DNA of 64,000 nt from Fumia xinanensis (GTDB taxonomy: Bacteria; Bacillota; Clostridia; Oscillospirales; Ruminococcaceae): NCBI RefSeq assembly GCF_014384905.1, contig NZ_JACRSV010000003.1, positions 124,001-188,000 on the forward strand, given 5' to 3'. Both the position numbers and the translations under genes were made by a program. This document shows positions 44,476-52,814 of the stretch, in pieces. The notes under the pieces were generated by a model that saw only the letters and a program-made list of their open reading frames with translations, was not told where the DNA came from and did not search any database. The first letter of the stretch is position 1, and every line of letters starts with the position of its first letter.

Positions 44476-45123
44476 ATGAAAAAAACATCGGAAAAGACCT
44501 TGGGACTAGTTCAGCTTGCTCTGCTTGGAGCCATCATCTTCATCCTGGCTTTTACCCCGTTTATCGGGTACATCCCGCTTGGAGTAACCAGGGCGACCAT
44601 CATCCACATCCCCGTTATCGTGGGATCCATTCTGCTGGGACCGAAAAAAGGCGCCATTTTAGGCGCACTCTTTGGCGTCACCAGCCTGATCCAAAACACC
44701 GTTTCCCCGACGGCGACTTCCTTTGTGTTTTCGCCTTTTTACAGTGTAGGAGACGGGGCCGGCAATCCCCTGAGCCTCATTATCTGTTTTATTCCCCGTA
44801 TTTTAGTCGGCATTGTACCTTATTTTGTCTACATTGGACTCAAAAAGTTGATGAAGCAGCGTAAAGGCGGAGAAACGCTGTCCCTGACCATTGCAGGCCT
44901 CGCAGGTTCTTTGGTCAATACCCTGCTTGTCATGAATCTGATATACTTCCTTTTTGGGGACAGCTACGCTGCAGCCAAAGGCGTCAAAGTGGACACTCTT
45001 TATAAAGTGATCCTGACAGTCATCGGTATTAACGGCGTACCGGAGGCAATTTTGGCAGCAATTTTGACAGTGGCCATTTGCAAGGCACTGTTCAAGGTAC
45101 AGAAACGGAAAACAGGAGTATAA
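44476..45123 (+). CDS. panT: ECF transporter S component, probably for pantothenate
   Basis: A 215-residue membrane protein with about six helices. 'LALLGAIIFILAFTPFIGYI' plus 'RATIIHIPVIVGSILLGP' is the hallmark of ECF S components; the specificity for pantothenate is inferred from the next gene, coaX, and from the divergent coaBC. It would need the shared EcfA/EcfT module encoded elsewhere. Start follows AGGAGG. Stop to coaX start is 25 bp. Confidence 0.82.
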   Translation: MKKTSEKTLGLVQLALLGAIIFILAFTPFIGYIPLGVTRATIIHIPVIVGSILLGPKKGAILGALFGVTSLIQNTVSPTATSFVFSPFYSVGDGAGNPLSLIICFIPRILVGIVPYFVYIGLKKLMKQRKGGETLSLTIAGLAGSLVNTLLVMNLIYFLFGDSYAAAKGVKVDTLYKVILTVIGINGVPEAILAAILTVAICKALFKVQKRKTGV

Positions 45124-45148
45124 TGATCAGAAAAGGAATGGACACAAT

Positions 45149-45922
45149 ATGATTTTAGCATTAGATGTAGGAAACACCAATATTGTCATCGGCTGTCTCG
45201 ACGACGAAAAAATATACTTTGTGGGCCGCCTGGCAACCGACCGGAGCCGGACTGACGACGAATACGCCATCAGCTTTAAAAACCTGATGGAATTAAACGG
45301 CGTTGATCCCGGCCGTATTTCCGGCAGTATTATTTCATCGGTGGTCCCGCCGCTGATCCAGATTTTGGAACTGGCGGTGGAAAAAGCGATTGGGTGCACT
45401 CCCTTGGTGGTGGGGCCTGGCCTTAAGACCGGCCTTAACATCAAAATCGACAACCCAGCCCAGCTGGGGAGTGATTTGGTGGTGGATGCCGTGGCGGCGC
45501 TTCACCAGTATCAGACGCCCCTTATTATTTTTGATATGGGGACAGCGACCACTGTTTCGGTTATCGACAAAAACAAAAATTACCTGGGCGGGATGATTGT
45601 TCCCGGGGTAAAAGTATCCCAGGAGGCACTCACCTCCCGTACTTCTCAGCTTCAGAGCATCAGTCTGGAACCGCCCAAGCGCATCATTGGCACCAACACC
45701 ATCGACTGCATGAAAAGCGGCGCCATCTACGGCAATGCCGCAACTTTAGACGGCATCATTGACCGGGTGGAAGAGGAACTGGGGGAAAAGGCCACCGTCA
45801 TCGCCACCGGAGGCCTCAGCAAATGTATTGTTCCCTACTGTAAGCGGGAAATTATCGTGGACGACGATTTGCTGCTCAAGGGTCTGCGGCTCATTTATCA
45901 AAAAAATACACCAGAAAAGTAA
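45149..45922 (+). CDS. coaX: Type III pantothenate kinase
   Basis: A 257-residue ASKHA-fold kinase phosphorylating pantothenate, the first CoA step. The phosphate-binding motif is ALDVGNTNIVIG; 'IIFDMGTATTVSVIDKNKNY' and 'GGMIVPGVKVSQEAL' follow. Type III enzymes are insensitive to CoA feedback and need a monovalent cation. It is the second gene after the ECF S component. Confidence 0.96.
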   Translation: MILALDVGNTNIVIGCLDDEKIYFVGRLATDRSRTDDEYAISFKNLMELNGVDPGRISGSIISSVVPPLIQILELAVEKAIGCTPLVVGPGLKTGLNIKIDNPAQLGSDLVVDAVAALHQYQTPLIIFDMGTATTVSVIDKNKNYLGGMIVPGVKVSQEALTSRTSQLQSISLEPPKRIIGTNTIDCMKSGAIYGNAATLDGIIDRVEEELGEKATVIATGGLSKCIVPYCKREIIVDDDLLLKGLRLIYQKNTPEK

Positions 45923-45929
45923 AAGAAAG

Positions 45930-45966
45930 GAACTCTCCGGTGCGCTGGAGAGTTCTTCCCGTTTTG
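45930..45966 (+). terminator. Probable terminator of coaX
   Basis: GAACTCTCC and GGAGAGTTC stem with an 8-nt loop, followed by the weak tract TTCCCGTTTT. Confidence 0.6.
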
Positions 45967-46055
45967 CAGGGGAAAATGGGGAAAACGTTACTGCTATTTG
46001 CCAATATGCACAGTTAAATGATGAAAAACGAGGCGCTTTTTTTACAGTTACTGTG

Positions 46056-46084
46056 TTGACGATTAAAAAAAACCATGGTACAAT
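46056..46084 (+). promoter_or_regulatory. Sigma-A promoter of the thiamine-precursor operon
   Basis: TTGACG, 17 bp, TACAAT with extended TGG, ~50 nt upstream of the TPP aptamer. Confidence 0.8.
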
Positions 46085-46130
46085 TTGTTGGAAAAAGCGG
46101 GAGACTGCTTTGTACAATTGAATACAAAAA

Positions 46131-46224
46131 ACCCGGGGTGCTGGCGAAACGCTGGCTGAGAGAGGCAACTTGCCTTAACCCGCATAACCTGATACGGATA
46201 ATACCGGCGAAGGGAGTGTAACAG
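46131..46224 (+). promoter_or_regulatory. TPP riboswitch aptamer
   Basis: Conserved THI-element blocks appear in order: GGGGTGC, GGCTGAGAGAGGC, AACCTGATACGGATAATACC and GGCGAAGGGAG. The aptamer binds thiamine pyrophosphate and should repress the operon when TPP is plentiful, through the terminator at 46233-46272. Confidence 0.96.
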
Positions 46225-46232
46225 TGAGCGGC

Positions 46233-46272
46233 AAATAGCCTCTTTCCGGGTACAGGAAAGGGGCTATTTTTT
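46233..46272 (+). terminator. TPP-controlled terminator that also holds the ykoF ribosome site
   Basis: AATAGCC-TCTTTCC and GGAAAGG-GGCTATT arms followed by TTTTTTT, directly after the aptamer. The GGAAAGGGG of the 3' arm is the only ribosome site for the ATG at 46274, so folding could block both transcription and translation. Confidence 0.85.
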
Positions 46273-46273
46273 T

Positions 46274-46894
46274 ATGTCTAACAAAAAACTTGAAGATTTA
46301 GATTGCCCGTGGTGCGGCAGAGGCGCCAGTCTCGACATTACTGGATGCCGATTCGTGCTCTGTCCCATGAGCGGCCGGTACATTGACATCATTCTCGACG
46401 CGGTCAAACAGGTGGATACGAGGAAGATCTGGCACACTACTGATAAGCTCTCCACTATCTATCGGGGCAAACGGATCCATGTGACCGACGCCGTAAAGGC
46501 ATGTTTTGTAAATGCATATCAACAAGATGTCCACATGGTCATGGAAGCGACTTTTTCTAAAGGCTGCCCCGGCGACACCGACGCTGACAGTTTCCTTTCG
46601 GAAGACAACGTCCTTATGAACCAGGCACGTATTGCAGATAAACACTTTCCGGTTCTCTGCAAATTTGCCTTCTATCCCATGGGGATGGACGATTATATCC
46701 GCCATATCGCTCATATTGCAAACCTTGCCATTGAACGGGGCGTATACCTGGAATCCAGCCACTACGCCACCGTTTTGCAGGGCGACGTCCACGATATTTT
46801 CGATTACTTTGACGAAGTGATGAAATACGCCGAGCAGAATATTTCCCACTACATATTAGAAGCGACTCTGTCTGTCAATAGTCCGACAAAGTAA
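46274..46894 (+). CDS. ykoF: YkoF-type thiamine/HMP-binding protein
   Basis: A 206-residue cytoplasmic protein of the YkoF family, which binds hydroxymethylpyrimidine-type thiamine precursors. Two repeats of a thiamine-binding ferredoxin-like fold are suggested by 'LSTIYRGKRIHVTDAVKACF' and the later 'HMVMEATFSKGCPGD'. The N-terminus has a short Cys motif (CPWCG). It is first in the YkoFEDC operon behind the TPP riboswitch. The ribosome site lies inside the terminator arm. Confidence 0.88.
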   Translation: MSNKKLEDLDCPWCGRGASLDITGCRFVLCPMSGRYIDIILDAVKQVDTRKIWHTTDKLSTIYRGKRIHVTDAVKACFVNAYQQDVHMVMEATFSKGCPGDTDADSFLSEDNVLMNQARIADKHFPVLCKFAFYPMGMDDYIRHIAHIANLAIERGVYLESSHYATVLQGDVHDIFDYFDEVMKYAEQNISHYILEATLSVNSPTK

Positions 46895-46906
46895 AGGAGA
46901 AAAAGG

Positions 46907-47509
46907 ATGAAAATAAACGTTAAGTGGCAGTTAAAAGATATTCTCATGGTAGGAATTGTTTCGGTGTTTTTTGCCGTGGTTTACCTTGGTGCGGTATATC
47001 TATCCATTCCTCTGACGACGGCACTCACCCCTTTGGGGCTGGCCCCGCTTGGCAATGAAATTATTTTTGGCATCTGGTTTATGGCGTCCACCTTCGCCGC
47101 CTACGTGCTGCAAAAGCCTGGCGTCGCCATCGTTTCTGAAATGCTGGCCGCCCTTATCGAGGTACTCTTGGGCAATATGTACGGTCCTATCGTATTTGTG
47201 TCCGGTTTTTTGCAGGGGCTAGGTGCTGAGATAGGCTTTACTATCTTTCGCTACAAACGCTATGACTGGCTCTCTATGAGCCTTTCCGCACTGGGGGCGA
47301 CGGTACTGAGCTTTGGATGGGGCTTTGTCCGGTCCGGATTCTTTGATTTAGCTCCCTCCCTTCTCGTTGTCATGTTTGTGATCCGCCTTCTCAGCTCGCT
47401 GCTGTTCTGCACTGTCGGGTCCAAGCTGTTCGCTGACGGCCTTAATAAGGCGGGCGTGCTGAGAAGTTACGCCCTGGGCCAAAAAAACATTCTTATTGAG
47501 GAAGAATGA
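46907..47509 (+). CDS. ykoE: ECF transporter S component YkoE
   Basis: A 200-residue substrate-binding membrane subunit with about five helices, for a thiamine precursor (HMP). 'GNEIIFGIWFMASTFAAYVL' and 'LLGNMYGPIVFVSGFLQGLG' are YkoE-like. It lies 13 bp behind ykoF and overlaps ykoD by 4 bp. Confidence 0.9.
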   Translation: MKINVKWQLKDILMVGIVSVFFAVVYLGAVYLSIPLTTALTPLGLAPLGNEIIFGIWFMASTFAAYVLQKPGVAIVSEMLAALIEVLLGNMYGPIVFVSGFLQGLGAEIGFTIFRYKRYDWLSMSLSALGATVLSFGWGFVRSGFFDLAPSLLVVMFVIRLLSSLLFCTVGSKLFADGLNKAGVLRSYALGQKNILIEEE

Positions 47510-48996
47510 TGGAAAAGGAAATACTGCTTGCCGCCGAACACTTGACCTTCCGATATTGTGAACAGTCCAAACGGCCGGTTTTGGAAAACATTTCGCTGGA
47601 ACTCCCCAAAGGGAGCGTCACCTTGCTCACTGGGGACAGTGGATGCGGAAAAAGCACTTTAGCGTCCATTTTAGCGGGGCTTTTACCAAAAAATGGCGGT
47701 TTTTTGCAAAGTGGGACAGTCACAATTCGCGGGGAAAACATCCTGGAGATGCCGGAAAACAAGCGGGTACGGCATCTATCCATAATGTTTCAAAACTGCG
47801 ATCTGCAGTTTTGTATGAAAACGCTGCGGGAAGAACTGCGTTTTTGCCTGGAAAATATCGCGGCAGACCCAGCATGTATGGATGCAAGGGCATGGGAGGC
47901 CGCCTGCCAGACCGGTATGGATGCCTTTCTTGACCGCCCTCTCCACTCCCTTTCCGGCGGGGAAAAGCAAAAAGCGGCGCTTTCCTGTATTTTGGCATTG
48001 GATGCTGCCTGCCTTATTTTGGACGAGCCGTTTGCCAACCTGGACCCGGCCTCAGCCGAGGAAATCATCCTTCTTTTGAAAAAACTCCATCGGGATAAGA
48101 CATTGACTATTTTGGCCATCGACCATCATTGGCCGCGCTGGGAAGGCCTTGCCGACCGAATTGTCCGGTTGGAAGAAAACAACTCCATCTCTCTGTTATC
48201 TCAGCCGCGGCATACGGACTTTGTGCCGGAACGGAAAAAGGATATTTTATGTGAGGCACCACACACATTGAATACAGGTAAGCCGGCATTCATTCTGGAA
48301 CAAGTGACCCTTTATGCGGACAATCGAAGGAAATCTTCTTGTGCAGATGTGCCGTTGCTTTCCGGTGCATCGGCTGCCTTCCCTACCGGAGGCATTACCG
48401 CCATTCTGGGAAAATCCGGAGCGGGCAAAACCACACTGTTTGAAGCGATGCTGGGCCTGCGTCAATATGAGGGCAACATACTGTTTCAAGGCAAAGAAGT
48501 CCGGAGTTATAAGAAAAAAGAACTTTTCACCAATGCAGGCATCGTATTTCAGAATCCCATGAACCAATTTGTAACTCAGGGCGCGTTGGATGAAATATTG
48601 TTCAGCCTCAAACGAACCGGTAAAAAGGCGCCACCGCGACAGTTAGAAGAAAACGCACTGTCCCTTCTGGAACAGTTCCAATTGAAAAATGCTCGGAATC
48701 GTTCCCCCTTTATGCTTAGTCAGGGACAGCAACGGCGTTTAGCGGTTCTTTCCATGCTTGCGGGCGGCCAGCAGATCCTACTTTTAGATGAGCCCACCTA
48801 CGGACAGGACGACCGCTCTTGTGAAGCAATTATGGATCTGCTGGGAGAGTTGGTACGCAAGCAAAATCTGACGGTCATACTGTCCACACACGACGAAGAG
48901 ATGGCTTGTCGCCGGGCCCACCAAATTTACCGGCTGGAAAACGGTAAGCTGACGCCAATACGTATCAGCATCGAAAGCGAGGTGGTTTCCGCATGA
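47506..48996 (+). CDS. ykoD: ECF transporter ATP-binding protein YkoD (two ABC domains)
   Basis: A 496-residue protein with two fused ABC ATPase domains. The first has Walker A GDSGCGKST and signature LSGGEKQKAAL; the second has Walker A GKSGAGKTT and signature LSQGQQRRLAVL, with Walker B LLLDEPTYGQD. It powers import with YkoE and YkoC. ATG 47506 overlaps the ykoE stop (ATGA); a second ATG at 47509 is equally usable. It overlaps ykoC by 4 bp. Confidence 0.93.
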   Translation: MMEKEILLAAEHLTFRYCEQSKRPVLENISLELPKGSVTLLTGDSGCGKSTLASILAGLLPKNGGFLQSGTVTIRGENILEMPENKRVRHLSIMFQNCDLQFCMKTLREELRFCLENIAADPACMDARAWEAACQTGMDAFLDRPLHSLSGGEKQKAALSCILALDAACLILDEPFANLDPASAEEIILLLKKLHRDKTLTILAIDHHWPRWEGLADRIVRLEENNSISLLSQPRHTDFVPERKKDILCEAPHTLNTGKPAFILEQVTLYADNRRKSSCADVPLLSGASAAFPTGGITAILGKSGAGKTTLFEAMLGLRQYEGNILFQGKEVRSYKKKELFTNAGIVFQNPMNQFVTQGALDEILFSLKRTGKKAPPRQLEENALSLLEQFQLKNARNRSPFMLSQGQQRRLAVLSMLAGGQQILLLDEPTYGQDDRSCEAIMDLLGELVRKQNLTVILSTHDEEMACRRAHQIYRLENGKLTPIRISIESEVVSA

Positions 48997-49718
48997 AGAA
49001 GCCCTACCTGGAAAACGTCAATCCCTTCTGCAAGGCATTGACCGTTTTAATCAGCGCGGTTTTATTGTCTTTCAGCTATTCGGTGTGGCTCAACCTGTTG
49101 GTGTTAGGGCTTTCGCTGACGGCAGTGGCCATTTTTTCAAGAGCCTCTAAGAAAAAGCTTTTTCTCCTCTTTTTGCCCGTTTTATTGATGGCGGTTGGCT
49201 TTCTGATTACCGGTCTGTTGTATACCGGACCGAAGGCAGCTGGATACACAGGAAGCATTGGAATCGCCGCCATGTCCATCGGTTCACTCTACAACGGATT
49301 ACAGCTGGGGACGCGGATTTTTGCCTTTGCAGGACTCGGCATCCTGTTTTCTCTGACTACCGGTGCACAGGAATTTATTGTCAGCTTACAGCAACAGGCA
49401 AAACTGCCCCCAAAGTTTGCCTATGGTATTTTGGCGGCTGTCCACCTCCTTCCGAACATTCAAAAGGAATATGGGAATGCCCGGCGTGCCCTACAGGTGA
49501 GGGGGATATTCTCCCCTTTTTCCTTAAAACCGGTTTTCGTCATGTTCGTAAACGCCATTCGATGGTCGGAATGCCTTGCTATGGCAATGGAGTCCAAAGG
49601 TTTTTCCGAGGAAGGCCAGCGGACTAATTATCATGAAACTTCAGTAAAAAAATTGGATGTCATTTTTACCGTATCCATTTGTTTTTGTATGGCAGCGGGC
49701 GTAGTTTTGCTTCGCTAA
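48993..49718 (+). CDS. ykoC: Energy-coupling factor transmembrane protein YkoC
   Basis: A 241-residue EcfT-type coupling subunit with about five helices. The two Ala-Arg-Gly-like coupling elements appear as NARRALQVRGIF and AMESKGFS. It overlaps ykoD by 4 bp and closes the operon before the terminator at 49727-49774. Confidence 0.9.
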   Translation: MKKPYLENVNPFCKALTVLISAVLLSFSYSVWLNLLVLGLSLTAVAIFSRASKKKLFLLFLPVLLMAVGFLITGLLYTGPKAAGYTGSIGIAAMSIGSLYNGLQLGTRIFAFAGLGILFSLTTGAQEFIVSLQQQAKLPPKFAYGILAAVHLLPNIQKEYGNARRALQVRGIFSPFSLKPVFVMFVNAIRWSECLAMAMESKGFSEEGQRTNYHETSVKKLDVIFTVSICFCMAAGVVLLR

Positions 49719-49726
49719 CAAATAGA

Positions 49727-49774
49727 AAACAGCGTTATTTCTCTTTAAAAACAGGGGAAAACGCTGTTTTTTTT
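49727..49774 (+). terminator. Intrinsic terminator of ykoFEDC
   Basis: AAAACAGCGTT and AACGCTGTTTT stem with a long A/T-rich loop, followed by TTTTTTTT. Confidence 0.85.
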
Positions 49775-49782
49775 GATTGAGA

Positions 49783-49810
49783 ACCGACAATTTTTCCCCA
49801 GCATACCATA
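49783..49810 (+). promoter_or_regulatory. Candidate sporulation (sigma-K/E type) promoter of cotJABC
   Basis: AC, 17 bp, CATACCATA fits AC-N16/17-CATANNNTA of sigma-K; the -10 also resembles sigma-E sites. It lies ~35 nt before the cotJA start, right after the ykoC terminator. The short motif makes this tentative. Confidence 0.4.
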
Positions 49811-49844
49811 TACTGTATTTTTACAAGAAAGAGGTGTTATGCTG

Positions 49845-50033
49845 ATGGAAAACTGGGAGCAAGTTGATTTTGGCAAAATGTGTTTAGACCAGCTTCCGCT
49901 TGCAATGTCTTATGTGCCGATGCAGAGATGGGAAGATTTATACGCCCCCTCTGTGGCGCTGGAACGGGGAACGCTTTTTGCAAAGCTCGACCTGCCATTC
50001 ATCGGTAAGGAGGCGGTACAAAATGGAAGATAA
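49845..50033 (+). CDS. cotJA: Spore coat protein CotJA
   Basis: A 62-residue protein. 'LAMSYVPMQRWEDLYAPSVA' then LERGTLFAKLDLPFIG is characteristic of CotJA, a small coat component required with CotJC. The frame is open from 49773, but AGAGGTG supports the ATG at 49845 (MENWEQVDFG). It overlaps cotJB by 11 bp. Confidence 0.88.
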   Translation: MENWEQVDFGKMCLDQLPLAMSYVPMQRWEDLYAPSVALERGTLFAKLDLPFIGKEAVQNGR

Positions 50034-50274
50034 CAAAAATACACTGCTGAAAGAAATCCAAATCGCCAAGTTTGCGGTCATTGAAGCCAACCTGTTTTTG
50101 AATACCCATCCAAACGACCAGGAGGCGCTGAAATTTTTTAAGAAATGCGCTGATAAGCTCCATGATCTCATGATGGAATGGGAAGAAAAAAATGGCCGGG
50201 TTCAGAATACAGCTGGCGGCCAGATGCGCTGGGCATGGGTAGATAATCCGTGGCCTTGGGAAATGGGGGTATAA
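50023..50274 (+). CDS. cotJB: Spore coat protein CotJB
   Basis: An 83-residue helical protein, 'LLKEIQIAKFAVIEANLFLN' then THPNDQEAL, matching CotJB. The ATG at 50023 follows AGGAGG. The C-terminus is Trp-rich (WAWVDNPWPWE). It overlaps cotJA by 11 bp and is followed by cotJC after 5 bp. Confidence 0.88.
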   Translation: MEDNKNTLLKEIQIAKFAVIEANLFLNTHPNDQEALKFFKKCADKLHDLMMEWEEKNGRVQNTAGGQMRWAWVDNPWPWEMGV

Positions 50275-50279
50275 CGAGT

Positions 50280-50876
50280 ATGTGGAGTTATGATAAACAT
50301 CTGATTCATCCAGTGAAAATCAAACGCCCCGACGCCAAAGCGGCCACAGTGATTATGTCACAGTTAGGCGGTCCTCACGGCGAGCTGGGTGCGGCCACTC
50401 GTTATCTCTCTCAGCGTTACAGCTGTCCCTTTGGTGAAATTACCGGTACACTGACTGATGTAGGCACCGAAGAACTGGCACATGTGGAAATGATTTCCGC
50501 AATTCTGTATCAGCTGACCAAAAACTTGACGGTCGAGCAGATCAAGGCCCAGGGATTTGACCAATACTTTGTTGACCATACCGCGGGAATTTGGCCTCAG
50601 GCCGCTTCTGGCATGGCGTTCAGCACAGAGACTTTGGCCTCTACAGGTGACTTGTTTGCCGATTTGCATGAAGACTTGGCGGCGGAACAGAAAGCCAGGC
50701 TGAGCTATGATAATATCCTGCGGCTGGTAGACGATCCCGATGTCAAAGACGCTATCCGTTTCCTCCGGGAAAGAGAGATCGTCCATTTTCAGCGCTTTGG
50801 CGAGGCGTTGCGTATCGGCCAAGAAAAAGTCAACAGCAAAAACTTCTACGCATTCAATCCAGAATTTGGCCGGTAA
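50280..50876 (+). CDS. cotJC: Spore coat protein CotJC (manganese-catalase family)
   Basis: A 198-residue four-helix protein of the Mn-catalase family. The dinuclear-site ligands are visible in TEELAHVEM, DLHEDLAAEQ and REREIVHFQRFGEAL. In spores CotJC sits in the inner coat and may detoxify peroxide. Start ATG 50280 follows GGGGG. It ends the cotJ operon. Confidence 0.93.
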   Translation: MWSYDKHLIHPVKIKRPDAKAATVIMSQLGGPHGELGAATRYLSQRYSCPFGEITGTLTDVGTEELAHVEMISAILYQLTKNLTVEQIKAQGFDQYFVDHTAGIWPQAASGMAFSTETLASTGDLFADLHEDLAAEQKARLSYDNILRLVDDPDVKDAIRFLREREIVHFQRFGEALRIGQEKVNSKNFYAFNPEFGR

Positions 50877-50886
50877 GAATCCTCAA

Positions 50887-50926
50887 AGAAAAAGAGCGCG
50901 TTCTGAAATCAGAACGTGCTCTTTTC
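50887..50926. terminator. Bidirectional intrinsic terminator
   Basis: AAAGAGCGCGTTCTGA and TCAGAACGTGCTCTTT around an AA loop, between cotJC and the convergent ABC ATPase gene. Confidence 0.88.
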
Positions 50927-50942
50927 TATTATTTTCAAACGG

Positions 50943-51926
50943 TTACTGATCGTAGGCTACTTTAATGATATCGTCAATTTTTGCTTCCTCTAGGCTAAAA
51001 TCCTTGATTTTAGCCTGCTTAGAGATATCTTCAATGAGCTTTGCGGCGGTAATGTCCGTTTTTTGAAAGCGAAGCACCTGTCGGGCGCCTTCCCCAGATA
51101 TAAACTGAGCGGAGGGGTGGCATATAGGAGCCTGTTCGGCATAAAAGTCTACAATCAGTTGGCGGTAGGGGGCAATTCGGTCGATGAGCTCTACCAGAGA
51201 TCCGTCCTCGATGAGCTTGCCCTTGTTGATGATCATTAGGCGGGAACAGAGTTCCTGAATATCCCCCAGGTCGTGGGTGGTGAGAATAATCGTTGTTTTC
51301 CTCGTCTGATTGATTTCCTTGATGAACTTTCGGATGGCGTATTTAGCGTTTACGTCCAATCCAATAGTGGGTTCGTCCAAAAACAGAACTTCCGGCGAAT
51401 GGAGCATGGCGGCCGCTAAATCTCCCCGCATCCGCTGGCCGAGAGAAAGCTGCCTCACCGGCTGGTCGATGATCTGTCCAATCTCCAGAATATCATCCAT
51501 AATATCCAGATTTCCTTTATAGGTTCTGTCGTCGATGCGGTAAATGCGTTTTAAAAGCTCAAAGGTCTCGCCCAATCGCAAATCCCACTGAAGCTGGCTG
51601 CGCTGCCCGAACACGACACCCAGGTTTTGCACCACTTCCTTGCGGTTTTTCTGTGGGGAGAGGCCATTAATCCGAATTTCCCCCGCGGTGGGAGTCAATA
51701 TTCCGGACATCATTTTGACGGTGGTGCTCTTTCCCGCTCCATTGGGGCCGATATAGGCGACGATCTCCCCCCGATCGATAGAAAAACTCACATGATCCAC
51801 TGCCCGGAGGCTCTCCTTCTTTTTGTGTACAAGGCTCTTGAGCGCGCCTTTCAATCCCTCTTCTTTACGGATGATTTTATAGTCTTTGACCAAGTGGTCT
51901 ACGGTGATGATAGACATAGCTGACAA
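50943..51926 (-). CDS. ABC-2 type exporter, ATP-binding protein
   Basis: A 327-residue ATPase of the NatA/DrrA-like group: Walker A YIGPNGAGKST, Q-loop VVFGQRSQLQW, signature LSLGQRMRGDLAAAM, Walker B VLFLDEPTIGLD. A C-terminal ~85-residue domain follows (DUF4162-like). Third gene of an exporter operon behind two ABC-2 permeases. Substrate unknown; such systems export drugs, peptides or lipids. Operon expression appears subject to leader-peptide attenuation upstream. Confidence 0.92.
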   Translation of the reverse strand: MSAMSIITVDHLVKDYKIIRKEEGLKGALKSLVHKKKESLRAVDHVSFSIDRGEIVAYIGPNGAGKSTTVKMMSGILTPTAGEIRINGLSPQKNRKEVVQNLGVVFGQRSQLQWDLRLGETFELLKRIYRIDDRTYKGNLDIMDDILEIGQIIDQPVRQLSLGQRMRGDLAAAMLHSPEVLFLDEPTIGLDVNAKYAIRKFIKEINQTRKTTIILTTHDLGDIQELCSRLMIINKGKLIEDGSLVELIDRIAPYRQLIVDFYAEQAPICHPSAQFISGEGARQVLRFQKTDITAAKLIEDISKQAKIKDFSLEEAKIDDIIKVAYDQ

Positions 51927-51985
51927 TCCTTTCTTTCAGGAAAAATGGGCTTTGCAGCGATACAGGCACAGTTTAAAAAGATTCG

Positions 51986-52801
51986 TTAATTCCCAGCGCT
52001 TTCGTACCGGCGCAGGCCCAGCTTAAACAGCAGGCAGGCGATTAGGTAGACAATCACGCCGGATCCGAGGGTAAAGAGCGCGGCACCCCCAGGAAAAACA
52101 AACCGTCCGACCTTGTCGAGGAGGTCGCTGGCAGGGTAATAGCTGATGAACCCCAAGGGAAGCAGGAAGGTAAAGACGCCCTGCAAAACCCTTGGATACA
52201 TAGAGAGTGGATACATTGTCGTCTTGTCGAACATCTGCTGGCATAAAGGTACAAACTGATTGGGACTGTTGGTCCAAAAGCAGGTACAGCCGAAAATCAT
52301 GTAGATGCCGCCTCGAATCAGGGTAGCGCCGAAAATAGTTACCAGAACGGACAGAAGATTGGCCAGGGACCATTGGAAATTGACCTGTACGCAGCCGTAG
52401 GCAAAAATCATTAGGCCAGGAACGGCGTCTGCTACACCGATGAGATTTACATACATAAACAAGAACTGGAAAAGTACGCTCATGGGTCGAACCATAAACC
52501 GGTCAAACGCGCCGTTTATAATATGCCAGCCCATTCCCCAGGTTTGTACAAACAGCAAAACCGATATAGAGTGACTGATAATCCCTAAACCATACATAAA
52601 GGCGATTTCCCCAAAGTGCCAGCCGTTTAAGTCACCGAACTCTGCGATGACGAATTTGATCATGGCAAATCCGACTACAAACTGGAAGATGTTGGCGACA
52701 ACCCATCCCAATAGGCCCAAGGGATACTCGATATCCTCCTGAATGCTCATTTTGGCGATTTTCCAGGCGACGGAGCCGTAGTGCTTAATTTTTTGTAACA
52801 T
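51986..52801 (-). CDS. ABC-2 family permease (second subunit)
   Basis: A 271-residue, six-helix permease of the DUF990/ABC-2 type, with amphipathic N-terminus (KIAKMSIQEDIEYPLGLLGW). 'FDRFMVRPMSVLFQFLF' and 'LPLGFISYYPASDLLDK' are typical of the family. It is 13 bp behind the other permease and 59 bp ahead of the ATPase gene; the two permeases would form a heterodimer. Confidence 0.88.
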   Translation of the reverse strand: MLQKIKHYGSVAWKIAKMSIQEDIEYPLGLLGWVVANIFQFVVGFAMIKFVIAEFGDLNGWHFGEIAFMYGLGIISHSISVLLFVQTWGMGWHIINGAFDRFMVRPMSVLFQFLFMYVNLIGVADAVPGLMIFAYGCVQVNFQWSLANLLSVLVTIFGATLIRGGIYMIFGCTCFWTNSPNQFVPLCQQMFDKTTMYPLSMYPRVLQGVFTFLLPLGFISYYPASDLLDKVGRFVFPGGAALFTLGSGVIVYLIACLLFKLGLRRYESAGN

Positions 52802-52814
52802 GTTTTTCCTCCTG

